NCBI GenBank assembly: GCA_949825025.1
Contig: OX463788.1
Span: 36,884,390-36,948,389 of the forward strand
Length of the DNA: 64,000 nt
Source of the DNA: Siphlonurus alternatus
Lineage: Eukaryota; Arthropoda; Insecta; Ephemeroptera; Siphlonuridae
Direction: 5' to 3'
Shown here: positions 9,938 to 23,307 of the stretch, in pieces
How positions within the stretch are numbered: the first letter of the stretch is position 1
Layout: each line of letters begins with the position of its first letter
Translations under genes and position numbers: made by a program
The notes under the pieces: generated by a model
Seen by the model: the letters and a program-made list of their open reading frames with translations, nothing else
Told to the model about the DNA's origin: nothing
The model's database searches: none

Positions 9938-12900
9938 AATTGTGGGTGGCTGTCTGGCTGCCTATATCAACGCTAAATACCATACATATCTCCAGGCTTT
10001 TTTTTTTTTTTTTTTTTTTTTTAATATGAATGGTGATGCGTGACTGAAAATGATGATAAGGTATAAAAGGGGGAAAATAATCTACTATTTATAAAGCGAA
10101 ACTTCTACTCTATTTATGTATATAAGGCAATGTAAATATAAAAATTTTGTTGCTTAAATTATGTTTTACAATTTAAATGTAAAATGAATAGAAAATTTAT
10201 TGTTTATAACTTGTGCGTATATGTAGATATGTATTTTTTTTAATTTAGTTACCTAAAGAGTTTTCATGAATTATCATGCTAGTTGTTGAGACTGAGGAAC
10301 TTTATTATATTTATGTATTTTTAATGTCCTTGTCAAAATATAAATTATGTTGTATTATAGCGCATTGAATTTACTATATCCTTGGGCTAAAGTTTCAAAT
10401 TGTGTTTTCTAAATGAAATTCTAAATTTGCTAAATTGGCACTCTAATATTTATTTAAAAGTAAATTAAAATTGAAAAGAACTTAAAGACACTATCGCAGT
10501 CATAATTATTATATATAATACAACTTTTTGTATATATGACATGCCTTGGGTATAAAAGCGTTAATTTTCTAGTACTCTTAATATGTATTTTCTGTGTGTG
10601 CATATTTATATTGTAATGTCAACATACCCCTAACATCAATTTGCATGAAGCTGTGATGTGAAGTCTATACAACTATACAAAGACTCCTTGTTTCTGTTAT
10701 ATTTGATATAAGCGAAGAACTCTGACCTAATTACACCATCCTATACAACAGTTCATTTCCTTTGTTCGATTCTTGTTACCTGCTATATATACAACCTTTA
10801 TAGAAAATTAATAAAATTTTATACTCATTAACTTCAGGAATAAATGAATGGTAATTTAATATAACTTTCAATTTAATCTCAAATGCCGGACGTAGCAACG
10901 GAAGATAGACTTGCTTTGGAATGTGTCATTTAGAATGGTAATAAATGCACAAAGCTGCACAAGGCATGGATAATCAGAGTGGTAGTTGCTTGCAAGCCTG
11001 AGATGACTGCATGCCTAAGCTGCAACCATACCAGGCGGGTTGCCTACGTGCTAGGGTGGATTGCACATCCAGGCATTACAATTGTAGAAAAGCTAGCTAG
11101 AGTATAGCCAGCATAACGGTCGGCGATTACAACCAAGCAGCCGTAGCAGCCTGCTTGATTCCTTGCTTGCCTCTGACTGTTAAACTAACATTCATTTAAC
11201 AATAACTTGACGTCAGTGACCCTCCCATTACTTTTGTATTGGAGGACAAAAGAAAAGGTTCGTGACGTCAAGGTATGCTAAATGATTCTTAGTTTAGCTA
11301 CTGCTGCTATTGCGTTCCCCTCCTTTTCTCTCCCTTTTCTGCTCTTGTGGGGTATCGTAGCAAAATAATAAGCATTAATTACCCCCCCCCCCTAGTTTAG
11401 ACAACACAAGATCATTATAAACCAAAACTGTATCCAACTAAGCAGCCTTTATTGCAAGGACCTTTATACTTTCGCTAATTCATTAAGATATAAATATATA
11501 TGGTGTAATTTTACAATAAATAAGTTTTAAGTTATGAGTGATGAAGCCCGATCAAAATGACGAAGAGCTTAAATTTGAATTAAATTGCAATAGTTTCTCC
11601 ATGACTTTCAATGATTAACCTGTGGAGTGAATAATCATACCATGCATCATTAGAACATAATTTTTAGATTTTTCTATATAAGTGTTCAACTTTCCGTATA
11701 TTTATGTATTTTCAACATTATGATGTTTTATATGCATATAAAAAAAAATATATATATATGTTCCTGTATTGCTCACTGGTATTACAATTATCTTATATGT
11801 TTCTTTTCTATCTTTTCAAATGTGTATATTATAGATGTTAAATATTCTTGTCTAATTAATACGAAGAGGATTGTGTGTCAGCTGGTGATTGCGTGCGTAC
11901 TTGGAACGAGGAATAGAAGGTGATGGTGGTTATTGTGCAGCCAAACGCTATCGCACACAACCGCAGGAACTCCCAAGAGCACAGAGCCGTGCAAAGTTAC
12001 TACCAAGGAGATTTCAGAAATGGAGGTGTAACAGCAAAGTATGAAACAATAGAAGATGATGAGCAGTCGGACATCTTTGCTTGAATGGAAAAAAAGGTCT
12101 TAAATCAAATCACCCTCGTTTATCTAATATTAGCTTAAGACAGGAATACGGTCTGCATTTCTATTAGATAAAAGTTCCTTGGTTGCTATACCTACTCCTT
12201 CACTCTTCCCTTTAACTACACAAGCACGTGCTTTCAGTTTGTCAATATTTTAGACCACAACGAAAGAGTAAAAATATATAGCTTTGGTGTTCACTTGTTC
12301 ACTAGATTGCAATTTTTTTTCTCTCCTCATTCGTACTTTCAAGCAAACAGGTGAGCAAGCAAGCAATCAGTAGGCTTGGCTTGAAAGGCTTGGAACGCAA
12401 TTTGCTCGGCTACAACAGCAATGAATAGAGACATGCAGACAGATAGACAGGATTGTCCCACAGCACCGCCCACAGTACCCACCCTAGAGCAAACGCAAGA
12501 GAAATATACAAGAGAACCAAGACACTTGCTCTGTATATCCCTAAAAGTGTTGTAGAGTACGTATAGAATTGCTTGGCTTACGATTTATGTATGCACCTTT
12601 ATAATAATACAGTATTTCATAGCCATTACACATGGCAATCATATTAGCTGCACGTCAGGGTAGGCTAAACTAAGATCTCGATAACCTTGATTTTTATGAG
12701 AATTTACATAGAAAAATGCCAAAACCTTTAAATAAAACCCCTTATATTAAGGTTTTGCATTGAAAAGAATGCAAAACCATTATTTTAATTCACCTTGTTA
12801 TAATTTTAGTGTACGAGTTTAATTCGATTTGTGAAAAAAATCAAATGGAAAAAAAAGGAAAAAGAATATTTTAAGCATGCAGAGATAAAAAAAACTTTGT

Positions 12901-13640
12901 CATTTTTTAAACTCTCTCTCTCGCTTCCCCTTTCCTCTTAATCGAATGAGGTTCTTGCGCAGCAACCACATGACAATGATTTATTTCAAAATTTTGATGT
13001 AGCTTGATTTTGCTGGGAGAACGGCGTGCGGATATCATGTTCCTTGTCAGAAGGAACGTGAGCTTCGTATTGATAGATAATTATAATGGCAAGCATTTTT
13101 CCTTAAGAGGCCGATTTTTTAAAGAGGCATTCAAATAACCTTATTATGTATAAGATTTCATTGAGCTCAAAAAACTTTTAATGAAAACAGATTTATTGGA
13201 GTCAATTTGACACCGCTAGTTATATTTTTAGTAACAGTATAAGATAAATTAATAAAAATAAATAATATTAACTTCCAGCACATTTCTATATTTTACTTGC
13301 TTTTAAAAACACAAATCTATATATTGCTTTGAATATAACTCTCCTATATACTAGTCGTAAAGATTGCTTTAATCAAGCTAAATCTTTTCTCACTTTTTCC
13401 AGTATTGAACTCTTGGTGCAAGGCTTCTTTTTCTTTTCAAGGAAAAGTCAACATGACATATCATACAATCGAAACAAGTTGATTAAATTCATGAGCCAAA
13501 TTTTTAGAGTGCGACATCGCATTTCAATGTTTCTATATCCATATTTCAAACTAATGATCGGTCATAATTCAAAAAAGTAAGCTTCTTAATTGTAAACATA
13601 CTCAACAGCTGTCTGTATTAATGGAGCACCAGTTGTAAAG
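9165..13640. other. AT-rich gene-free stretch
   Basis: No supportable gene. It contains a (GA)n tract (9878-9932), a poly(T) run (9998-10022), a slightly GC-richer patch at about 10.98-11.30 kb with CAAGC-type motifs, and two facing TTGACGTCA sites near 11210 and 11265 forming a weak hairpin. Another GC-richer patch lies at 12.34-12.50 kb. The longest open frames here are chance-sized. Confidence 0.5.
9878..9932. repeat. (GA)n microsatellite
   Basis: GA dinucleotide repeat of about 55 bp with a few interruptions on its left side. Confidence 0.9.
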
Positions 13641-13647
13641 AGGTTAA

Positions 13648-14039
13648 GAGTAAGGTAACTGCACGGATCAGCTAATCGACGTAGTCCCATTTGATTAACA
13701 TCATGTAAACCTTCGCAAATTCACAAACATTCTGACATTTTTTTCAGACAGATTTTAGTACCTAAAAGCTACAGAAAAAAATTTCAAAAACATTATTCGA
13801 GACGATTTTTATTAATTAAGTTTTTAATTTGACTCTCTATTGAAAAGTTGAAAAGCCGTATGTATATATATGCTGAAAATTAAAAAAAGTAATTTAAAAA
13901 AATCGGCTCGAATCATTATTTTGATTTTTTTTTATGTGGCTTTCAGAAGTACTAAAATGTTTCTCTCTAAAAAAAAAAAAAAAAAATCATGTTAATCAAA
14001 TGGGACTACATCGATCAGCTGAACCGTGTTACCTTACCC
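13648..14039. mobile_element. Foldback/MITE with GAGTAAGGTAAC-type ends
   Basis: The left end GAGTAAGGTAACTGCACGG, running on through TAGTCCCATTTGATTAACAT, is matched in reverse complement at the right end: GGGTAAGGTAACACGG, then the same GTAGTCCCATTTGATTAACAT block. Arms are about 55-60 nt; total length is about 392 bp. A TTAA precedes the left end (13644-13647); the right flank reads TCTA, probably a decayed TTAA. The ends resemble those of the 59.8-60.9 kb elements. No transposase frame is present. Confidence 0.75.
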
Positions 14040-14471
14040 TCTAAAGTGTCCCTTACAATTAAATATTATAATTAAAAATTGAAGACTTCACAATAGCTAA
14101 GTGTTGTTAATTGATTTTAAAATATATAGGATTAGTCCTTGAAGGATTAATTTTTATTACGGAATTATATTTTCTGTTTTTGTTTTTACGTAATTAAAAA
14201 TCATTAAAGAAGACAAACTGTATATTATTGGTTTTATATATATGGTAAGGGATGCTGCAGAGGTAGGGATTTTTTAATAATTATTATAAAATTATTATAA
14301 AATTTGTAAAAAATTGAATTCCACCAAAACTTTATGTGGTCAGATTGAAATTTTAAATCAATGGGAACGAAAATAATTTTCAATATGTTGGAATCAAAAT
14401 GGTTGGGAAAGGGGGAGAGATTGAAATTATGATGAGAATGAGAGAAAGGTTAGGAGAGAGTTCAGAGAGAG

Positions 14472-14473
<2 letters not shown>

Positions 14474-14536
<63 letters not shown>
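14474..14536. repeat. (GA)n microsatellite
   Basis: About 62 bp of AG dinucleotide, just upstream of a GC-rich island. Confidence 0.95.
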
Positions 14537-14538
<2 letters not shown>

Positions 14539-14689
14539 GTGCAAATATGCACCTACCTACAATTGTTTTTTTAGAGGGGAGCCGGGAGGGTTAGAAAATG
14601 TCAGTAAAAGGAGGAATTGTAATAAATTTTGCGTTGGCTAGCAAACATATATATATACATACGTTCTTGTCGTTGAAGGGCAATACTTT

Positions 14690-14960
14690 GCTTAGCTAGC
14701 ACACAAGCTCTGGTGGGGTAGTGGGACACAGGGAGGTTGCGGCATCAGCAGCGGCGGGCGGCAGCAGTCACTGAGCAAGCGAGCGAGCGAGAGCTCGGTC
14801 AGTCGTGCGAACGAAAGATGAGAGAAGCGAGGAGGGCTTGTCGTTTATGTTGGCTCACCACAGACGTATAGCACCAGAATTGGAATGTCTGTGTATGTAA
14901 CCAGAGGAGCATCAACCGAGAGTATAGAGTGTGTCTAGCTAGGCAGCGTCGCCTGTTCTA
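14690..14960 (+). promoter_or_regulatory. GC-rich island with initiator-like TCAGTC; possible promoter
   Basis: This interval is markedly GC-richer than its surroundings, with GCGGCGGGCGGCAGCAG and a run of GAGCGAGCGAG. TCAGTC at 14799-14804 fits the arthropod initiator consensus TCAGTY. An ATG at 14818 opens only 17 codons. No TATA box precedes it. A TATA-less promoter with untranslated first exon is a plausible but unproven reading; strand is assigned from the initiator only. Confidence 0.25.
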
Positions 14961-17310
14961 CTACTGCTGACAACGCACTGAGTAAATCCTCTAGTAACCC
15001 CCCCAATGATGCCACTAAACCCCACAACTATACCCACTTTCCCACACCATCTGTGGCTCACAAATTTATAAAAGAATCATGTAAAGTGGGAAATGTTGGA
15101 TATATTTTATATATAAAAAATATATTTGACATATTTTTTATTGGAATTTCAATGAAACGTTTACATAATGACAAAATATAGTAGTATAAAATGTTTGGCA
15201 AACTCACTTTTGATTTTAGTAGTATTTTTTTTTTTTTTTTAAATTTTATTACGATCGATATGAAGACTTTTGTGGTGAATGAATGACCTGATAATATATG
15301 TGGGCTTAATGTGTTGCAATCGCTTCCTTACGACTTGGACCATTAGAAGACACAGTAGACCACATAACAGTAGAGCCTTAAAGTCCTTAAACACTAGTCT
15401 GACGAGAGAAACAGATCAAATCGAGAAGAACTGTGGGGAGAACGAACTAGCCTGCTATATAATAAAATACTACTATACATTATTTATATTTATAGTAAGT
15501 AGTGTAAGTACAGACAGTACAGTTGTGAGCAAGTAACGTTCAGTACGATCTGACTTAGTTTGCATTATCAATAACACAGCTTATATTATATTATCATAAC
15601 AAGCTAGACAGTTGTTAGCTTTATAACTGCACACGGAAGTTCAAAACCGCACCGAGTTTGATGACAATGTAGCTTTACAGTTTAAAGCTGCATTTAAAAA
15701 AAAAAAAAAAAAAAAATTACCAATAAGTAATTCCTTTCGTATGGGGTTATTTTTTTTTAATTAGACATTTTACCGGTAAAAAAAACGTTTAAATAAAACA
15801 TTTGCATATATATTATGACATATTAATGAATTATTCAATTTAGTAACTTCAGAACCTTTAGTATAAAAATACTAAATCATCTGCATATTTTTTAAAAAAA
15901 TAATTGTTTAAATACCTCATAGAGAATTAAATTTATTTTATGACATCAAAGAAATCTATAAGAAAAGTTTATATTATATGCTATACCTTGCTAATTGATT
16001 GTTATTTATGTACATATTTTTAGACATCTTGTTATATAATATATATATGCTATGTTCTATGCCATATGTATGGCAAAAAAAAAGACAAATAAATATTTAG
16101 TTATTACTAAGCTACTCTTAACGTAAATTATAAAAAAACTCAATATATTAAATATTGAATTACATCCATAACTCAAAAGAATTGTTGCTGAAATGTGCAC
16201 TTAAAATTATTGTAGCATGTTAATTTGACAATATACAAAAAACAAAAGAGAATCACTAATTTTAGTTCCCAAATACCACGAAGGAGATGGATTAGCCCGT
16301 TTTTGGTGTGTCACAGAGTAAAGTAAAACGTGTCCCAAGGGACCGTATGACAATCAATTACGAGGAGCAACGTATAAACAGAGACCAGAAGAAGAATGAT
16401 TCTCTATGTCACTTCGCATCAAGATAACAAAGTCAACCATAGAAACATAGTTGCATACATTAATTGTAAACAAATATAATATATCTGAATGTTATAATAT
16501 AAGACTATGTTTATATTATAAGTTAATATAAGTTAATATAAATATTATTAACTACATAAATATAGTTAATAATATTATTTTTAAATTCATTAATCTACAA
16601 TGATATAAAATATAATTTATTTTACATATTTATTAAATGTACAATACATATAAAATATAAGAAGGCATTTTTTATTACTTAAGATTGTACGGTTTACTGG
16701 AAAAGCACTCAACAATCACTTAAAATTACAGGACTACTGAAATATATTATAATTCTCCGCAAACTTTACTTTATAATATAAATATAAATGGACTTTATTT
16801 ATAAAATAAATTATGAAAATTTTAAACAGTAACGTATTCGGAAATTATCATAAAATATATTAATAAAGTTGTTGTAGATTATGTAGAAATGTACTTGCAT
16901 TGTTTGTGTTTTTAAATAAATATATAATTATTTTGACATATCCATGAATGCAAGTTAACCCCGAGAAATGTTGTTCACCAAGAACTAATGCATTGTTTGA
17001 TGCAGCATATATAGCTAACATAACACTATAATATTGAATGTATACTGCCATCTCTTGTCGGGAGAACTTTTTCACGGCGAGGAGTGTACTAAAAAATTAT
17101 GTACCAAACTATTTATTCAATATATTAAATATGCATATAATGCATTTATGCATAAGCATAAATCTGTACAATACAAATTTTGAGACTTATTTTGTCTTGC
17201 GTAAGACCAAATACATTTACTGGTCTAATTTTCCAATACAACAAAAACATAATTATGCATGCATGTTAATATCCTAGAGTTGTACAGTACCATGCAAAGA
17301 CTGAAAGTAT
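14961..17310. other. AT-rich gene-free stretch
   Basis: No supportable gene. It contains a poly(A) run (15696-15716). A weak pair of GAGAATCA / TGATTCTC motifs about 155 bp apart (16246 and 16396) might be ends of a decayed MITE. A small AT-rich inverted repeat lies near 16515-16565. Confidence 0.4.
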
Positions 17311-17324
17311 AATATATATATATA

Positions 17325-17380
<56 letters not shown>
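17311..17380. repeat. (TA)n microsatellite
   Basis: About 70 bp of TA dinucleotide with one interruption. Confidence 0.95.
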
Positions 17381-17384
<4 letters not shown>

Positions 17385-17774
17385 ATTGTGCTGAGCCTGT
17401 TTGACACCTTTTCTCTGTAGAATTTCAAACCGTAATTGAGAATTTTTCTTTGTAATGCAACAGTTGGGCTTTATTTTTTATAGCTTTCAATTAAAACAAA
17501 AGAAACTTGCATAAAATTCTGAATTATTTAATTAATATTTTATAGTAATTACTAAAAAATAATAATTTTCGTAGAATAATTTTTCTTTAATACTGCTTCT
17601 AGTTATTCTGTTGCCAATAACTTTAAAATTCATTAACAATTCGTTACCACATCTCATGATTATTCAGGCGCTGAAAGTTTTGTCGCAGTCAAACCTGTCA
17701 TCAACAGGCTTGGGTACACTTTTTAATTAATGCTGATTCCTTCATTATACTTACTAGCTGCTTTGCTTGAAATA

Positions 17775-19170
<1,396 letters not shown>

Positions 19171-19171
19171 T

Positions 19172-19440
19172 AAGGTGGATTTTCATGAGCGACGACGGCT
19201 ATGTATTGACGTAATTAAAAGCAAGGTGGGTAAAGGTACTTTTACCCACCTTGATTTAAAAGCTGCGAAATCCTATGCAGCGGCAAATTCGCCGGTAATC
19301 GCGTTATATAATTACGATGCTCTTTTTCTTTTAATCGCCTAATATGGCCACAGCATAATGATATTATTACATATTGGATGTTATACAGCAAGTATGTTTT
19401 ATTCGAGCAGGCTGGAAATCGCCCATGAAAATCTACCTTT
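19172..19440. mobile_element. MITE with AAGGTGGATTTTCATG ends
   Basis: The left end AAGGTGGATTTTCATGAGCGA and the inverse of the right end AAAGGTAGATTTTCATGGGCGA form a terminal inverted repeat of about 20 nt over a 269-bp element. Inside, 19222-19252 is a strong hairpin (CAAGGTGGGTAAA and its complement around GGTAC). It is GC-richer than its flanks (TGCAGCGGCAAATTCGCCGG). TA lies at both edges, so a TA or TTAA target is possible. No transposase frame. Confidence 0.7.
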
Positions 19441-21249
19441 AGAAACTCAACATTTGTAGAGAAAATCCTTGAATAATTTGTAATATTGCTATAACAAAAT
19501 ATTATATATAATGCACAATACAGTGAGTGTAATATGTGTACAAAACGGTTCGCAAGTAGCATGTATATTATACAATATTATTATATTAATATATTAATGT
19601 GACTACACATTTTGCTGCAGTGCTTTGTTAAATTATATCGCACACATTTATAACTGGAAAACGATTTCCATTTATTGATCTGTATATTATTATACCATAA
19701 AATTTTGGGTCTTATAATATATATTCTTGTATACTCTATATATATTAATATATAATGTAAATAATAGTTTTTAGTTATTGGCAACAAATTAACATGTTTT
19801 TACTATATTTACAGAATTATATTTGTTGTGCTTTTGCTACAAAATTAAATAGGGAAAGTATGGCTTCCTTTTGTTTAAGTTTTGAATATTGAGAATATTT
19901 ACAATTCAAATCGTTCTTGTAAAACTTTGCCTTTGCTTGAGGTATTAAAATGAAAAGAAAAAGAACTCGATTAAGAGCTTATACAAAAAAAGTTTATACT
20001 GCGCGTAGTGCGAGCTATGGTTTATTTTATATTCAATATAATTGGGTTATATTCTGAATAGAAATTAAGTATCGAATTTCCCTTTTTGCTTTTCACTACA
20101 CAGACTTTGGTATACACTTGTAATGCATTATAATATAAAGCCTTTCAGTCTTTTTAACACTTAAATTAAAATACTAATAATACCTGATTAATTAGAGAAT
20201 TGTTTTAGAATATTAGTGATTATATCAAAATGAAAAATTGAAATATTTGTGTCCCTTGAACATTAGGCCAAACTTCCAGTTTCAATTGCCCGAAGCTAAG
20301 AGGTATTGCTAAAGCAGGCAATACCATGGTTGTATGTACAGCGATTAGCCTATATTTGTATCAGCAGGGGTAATGGCGGAAAAGAAATAAAATAAGGCAC
20401 ATGAAAAAAAAAATGAGAGTCACAGTGGAGCCATTAATTAGCAACGGTAATTATCGTTTGATTGATGGTGGCCTACAGCCAAGGTGGGAGGATACGATCC
20501 GAGTGCGCAAGTAAACGTTGGCCATCTCAATACGATCTGGTTTCAAATTTAATTTACGTCATCTGTCTAGTTCATCTTTATAATGTCAGCATAAATGAAT
20601 ATCTGCAGCAATAGAGCAAAAGTCTTATTAATAGCCATATTTTGATGTATCGAATTTGAACATGCAGCTCATGATGAGAAGAATATTTCCTTAACAATTT
20701 CACTCGTTCTGCTCAATCTGCATAATATGCAATTACAATTGAGAGCGTGAAAATATGGAATAAAGTATTCTGAAACGTTGATGCAATTGAATGCATACCT
20801 ATAAAGACCATAAAGTCATAAAGTACCTATTATAGAGTTATATACAGGTGCCAACTATAAAATTCTTGCTATTTTCACAATATCAAAATTTCCCTTAATC
20901 TTGTATGTATTTTTATAAGCGAGTCAATCTGCCCACATCGACAATTTCTCTTAAATTTAATTACTAAACGGCAAGATTGTGATGAAATAAGCTGTTTAGC
21001 GAAAACGTTAGTAAAAACATGCTGCAGTATCCGCTCAGCATTTCAAGCTTAACGTATCTTAAAACTCTAAAATATTTTATACTGTATATAAAGAACAACA
21101 TTCTCCACATACTTGAAATTCTTAGTCCAAAGTAAGCTGTATACTTATCCGAAAATAAGTCAAGTGTTATGTGTTGTCTTTAAAAATCTTTAGATTCACT
21201 CTCTCCGCTCCTTCAAGTTGTATGACAATTTATTCTTAAAAAAATAATA

Positions 21250-21295
<46 letters not shown>

Positions 21296-22970
21296 TTATG
21301 TAACGACGTCAATATGCAGAGCTTCCATAATTTGCTATATGCATGCATGTGAATTTTCATGGAAATAATTAATATATATAATATATTTAATTATAATATA
21401 GATTTCCGGATTTGAGTTTAAAAAAATAACAACAAGTAAGATAACATTTTAAAAGTTTATATGGTGTACTAGAATTATCAGCATCATGGATGTGCACATC
21501 TTCTATTGGGCTTGCTTTACATTTATGGACACGAGGATAATTAGTTACACCAGGTCTATTTCTGTGAATGCATTTTCATGCGATTTATAAAGGCATGTTG
21601 GTCTTGAAATTTATTTGGAATGGTTATAGATCTTTTTACAATCCCTAACTCTGAAATTTGCGTGTCTATTAAGAATTTGCTTCAAAGAGAGGATAACATT
21701 CAGATTGTCTCTAAGTGTATGTTATTCAAAAGCACACACTTGTTTTAGTATAACTGTATTGTAAGCGTTAAAATGAAATCGTGAAACATCAATGCAAAAA
21801 AAATAATTTTATAAATTATGCCTGAATAGCAGTGTCTTTTTCAAAAATGCAAATAAATTAATTACAATTAATAAATCAAATACTCCACTTAACGTGTTAA
21901 ACTATATCCATTCTTCTCATATTCATTAATACCCTCACCCACCCTCCTCCTAATACCAGTATACTTACTTATACTGTATGTCTGTAGAGTGTAACAATAG
22001 AAAATTATGCTTTACCGGGCGGCGCGCGCATAGTGTTTTTGAATCAAAAGTGATGTAATAGGGGAAGTGGGGAATACAGTTTGTGAGTACGTACGCGACC
22101 GCTCCGAGCTCTGTTATTATATTAAACTGTTGTACTATGTACATTATATACGTATACTTGTCGTGCCTCCCTTTTCACCCACACTCAGTCTGCAAGAGAG
22201 TTCTCTCGTCATCAGCAAGTGCTACTACACTGCATGCCTTATAATATCTGCTCGCCTAGTTCTCAGATTATACTTCCTTCCACCAAAGTCAACACTCCAA
22301 ATAACCATACACATACAGCTATAGATAATATCCATGTTATATAAATGTGTGTGTGTGTGTGTGTGTTAACGAACATACCACCCTTCTGTATAACATTTTG
22401 TAGTAACAAGAAAAGGGGCTCAGTAAGAGAGAAACTCTCGTCTCTTTTCCAATTCGTTATCGGCGAATACATCTCTACAGGATCCATTGAGCCATCGAAG
22501 ATGGCGGTCTCCCCCAAGTTGGTGTATTATGTACTGTAGCTTTATATTTCTACATAAAAAATAGAAATTTTGAGAGCTACTGAAGTCGCGGTGTTGAGTT
22601 GGTCGCTTTTACGTTATTGTCTCATTCGCGGTGTTGGCTTAACAGTTTTATATAGGGGTGAGCAAAAAACGATGCTTGTGGAATGATGAGCAAACTTAAC
22701 TATTTCTAAAATTAAAACTTTCGACGTCAAAAATAGACAAACAACATTAAATTGTTTCTTTTGACATCTGTCACAACAATTGAAAGAAAAAAGGGATTTT
22801 GGAAAGTAAATTATTTAATAATTTTATTCTAATGATATGAGATAAAGTTTTAAGTTGAAAACAAATTAATGAAACTGGTGTTTCATTAATTTGTTAAAAT
22901 TTGTTACAAGCGCACGTTGTTGAGTTATAATTTCTTTATTGAACAACATTATGTACATACTGATACATGA
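19441..22970. other. AT-rich stretch with no gene recognised
   Basis: Short open frames only. A (TAA)n microsatellite lies at 21241-21296 and a (TG)n run at about 22346-22367. GC-richer patches at 20.3-20.53 kb and 22.0-22.65 kb have promoter-like composition, including GAAGATGGCGG at about 22497, a YY1-like motif, but no exon could be assigned. Confidence 0.4.
21241..21296. repeat. (TAA)n microsatellite
   Basis: About 55 bp of ATA/TAA trinucleotide repeat. Confidence 0.9.
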
Positions 22971-22971
22971 C

Positions 22972-23307
22972 ATAATGGACAACATACATGAAAAAAATTT
23001 ATTGCAGAAATGAATAGAGGGTACCAAATTATGCTACTTTGAATTTTTTCAGATTTTTTTGAGACCCGGAACTATTTTTAAATAATTATTGAAAGTCCTG
23101 TGATTTCAGTTGGCACCCCTGAATTCTTAATAAAAAGGATAGATACTAGACGCCTATTGACGCCTCCAGGGGGCGTGGCCGCACTTTCAATAATTATTTA
23201 AAAGTAGTTCTGGGTCTAAAAAAAATCTGAAAAAATTCAGAGTAGCATAATTTGGTACCCTCTACTCATTTCTGCAATAAAATTTTTTCATGTATGTTGT
23301 CCATTAT
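22972..23307. mobile_element. MITE with ~125-nt terminal inverted repeats (best family copy)
   Basis: The left arm (22972-23096) and right arm (23182-23307) are reverse complements over about 125 nt, beginning ATAATGGACAACATACATG. Shared internal landmarks are TACCAAATTATGCTACT, TTTTTCAGATTTTTT and TAATTATTGAAAGT. The 85-bp centre carries GACGCCTCCAGGGGGCGTGG. Related degenerate copies lie at 8760-8946 and 34088-34352. No transposase frame. No clear target duplication could be fixed. Confidence 0.85.
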
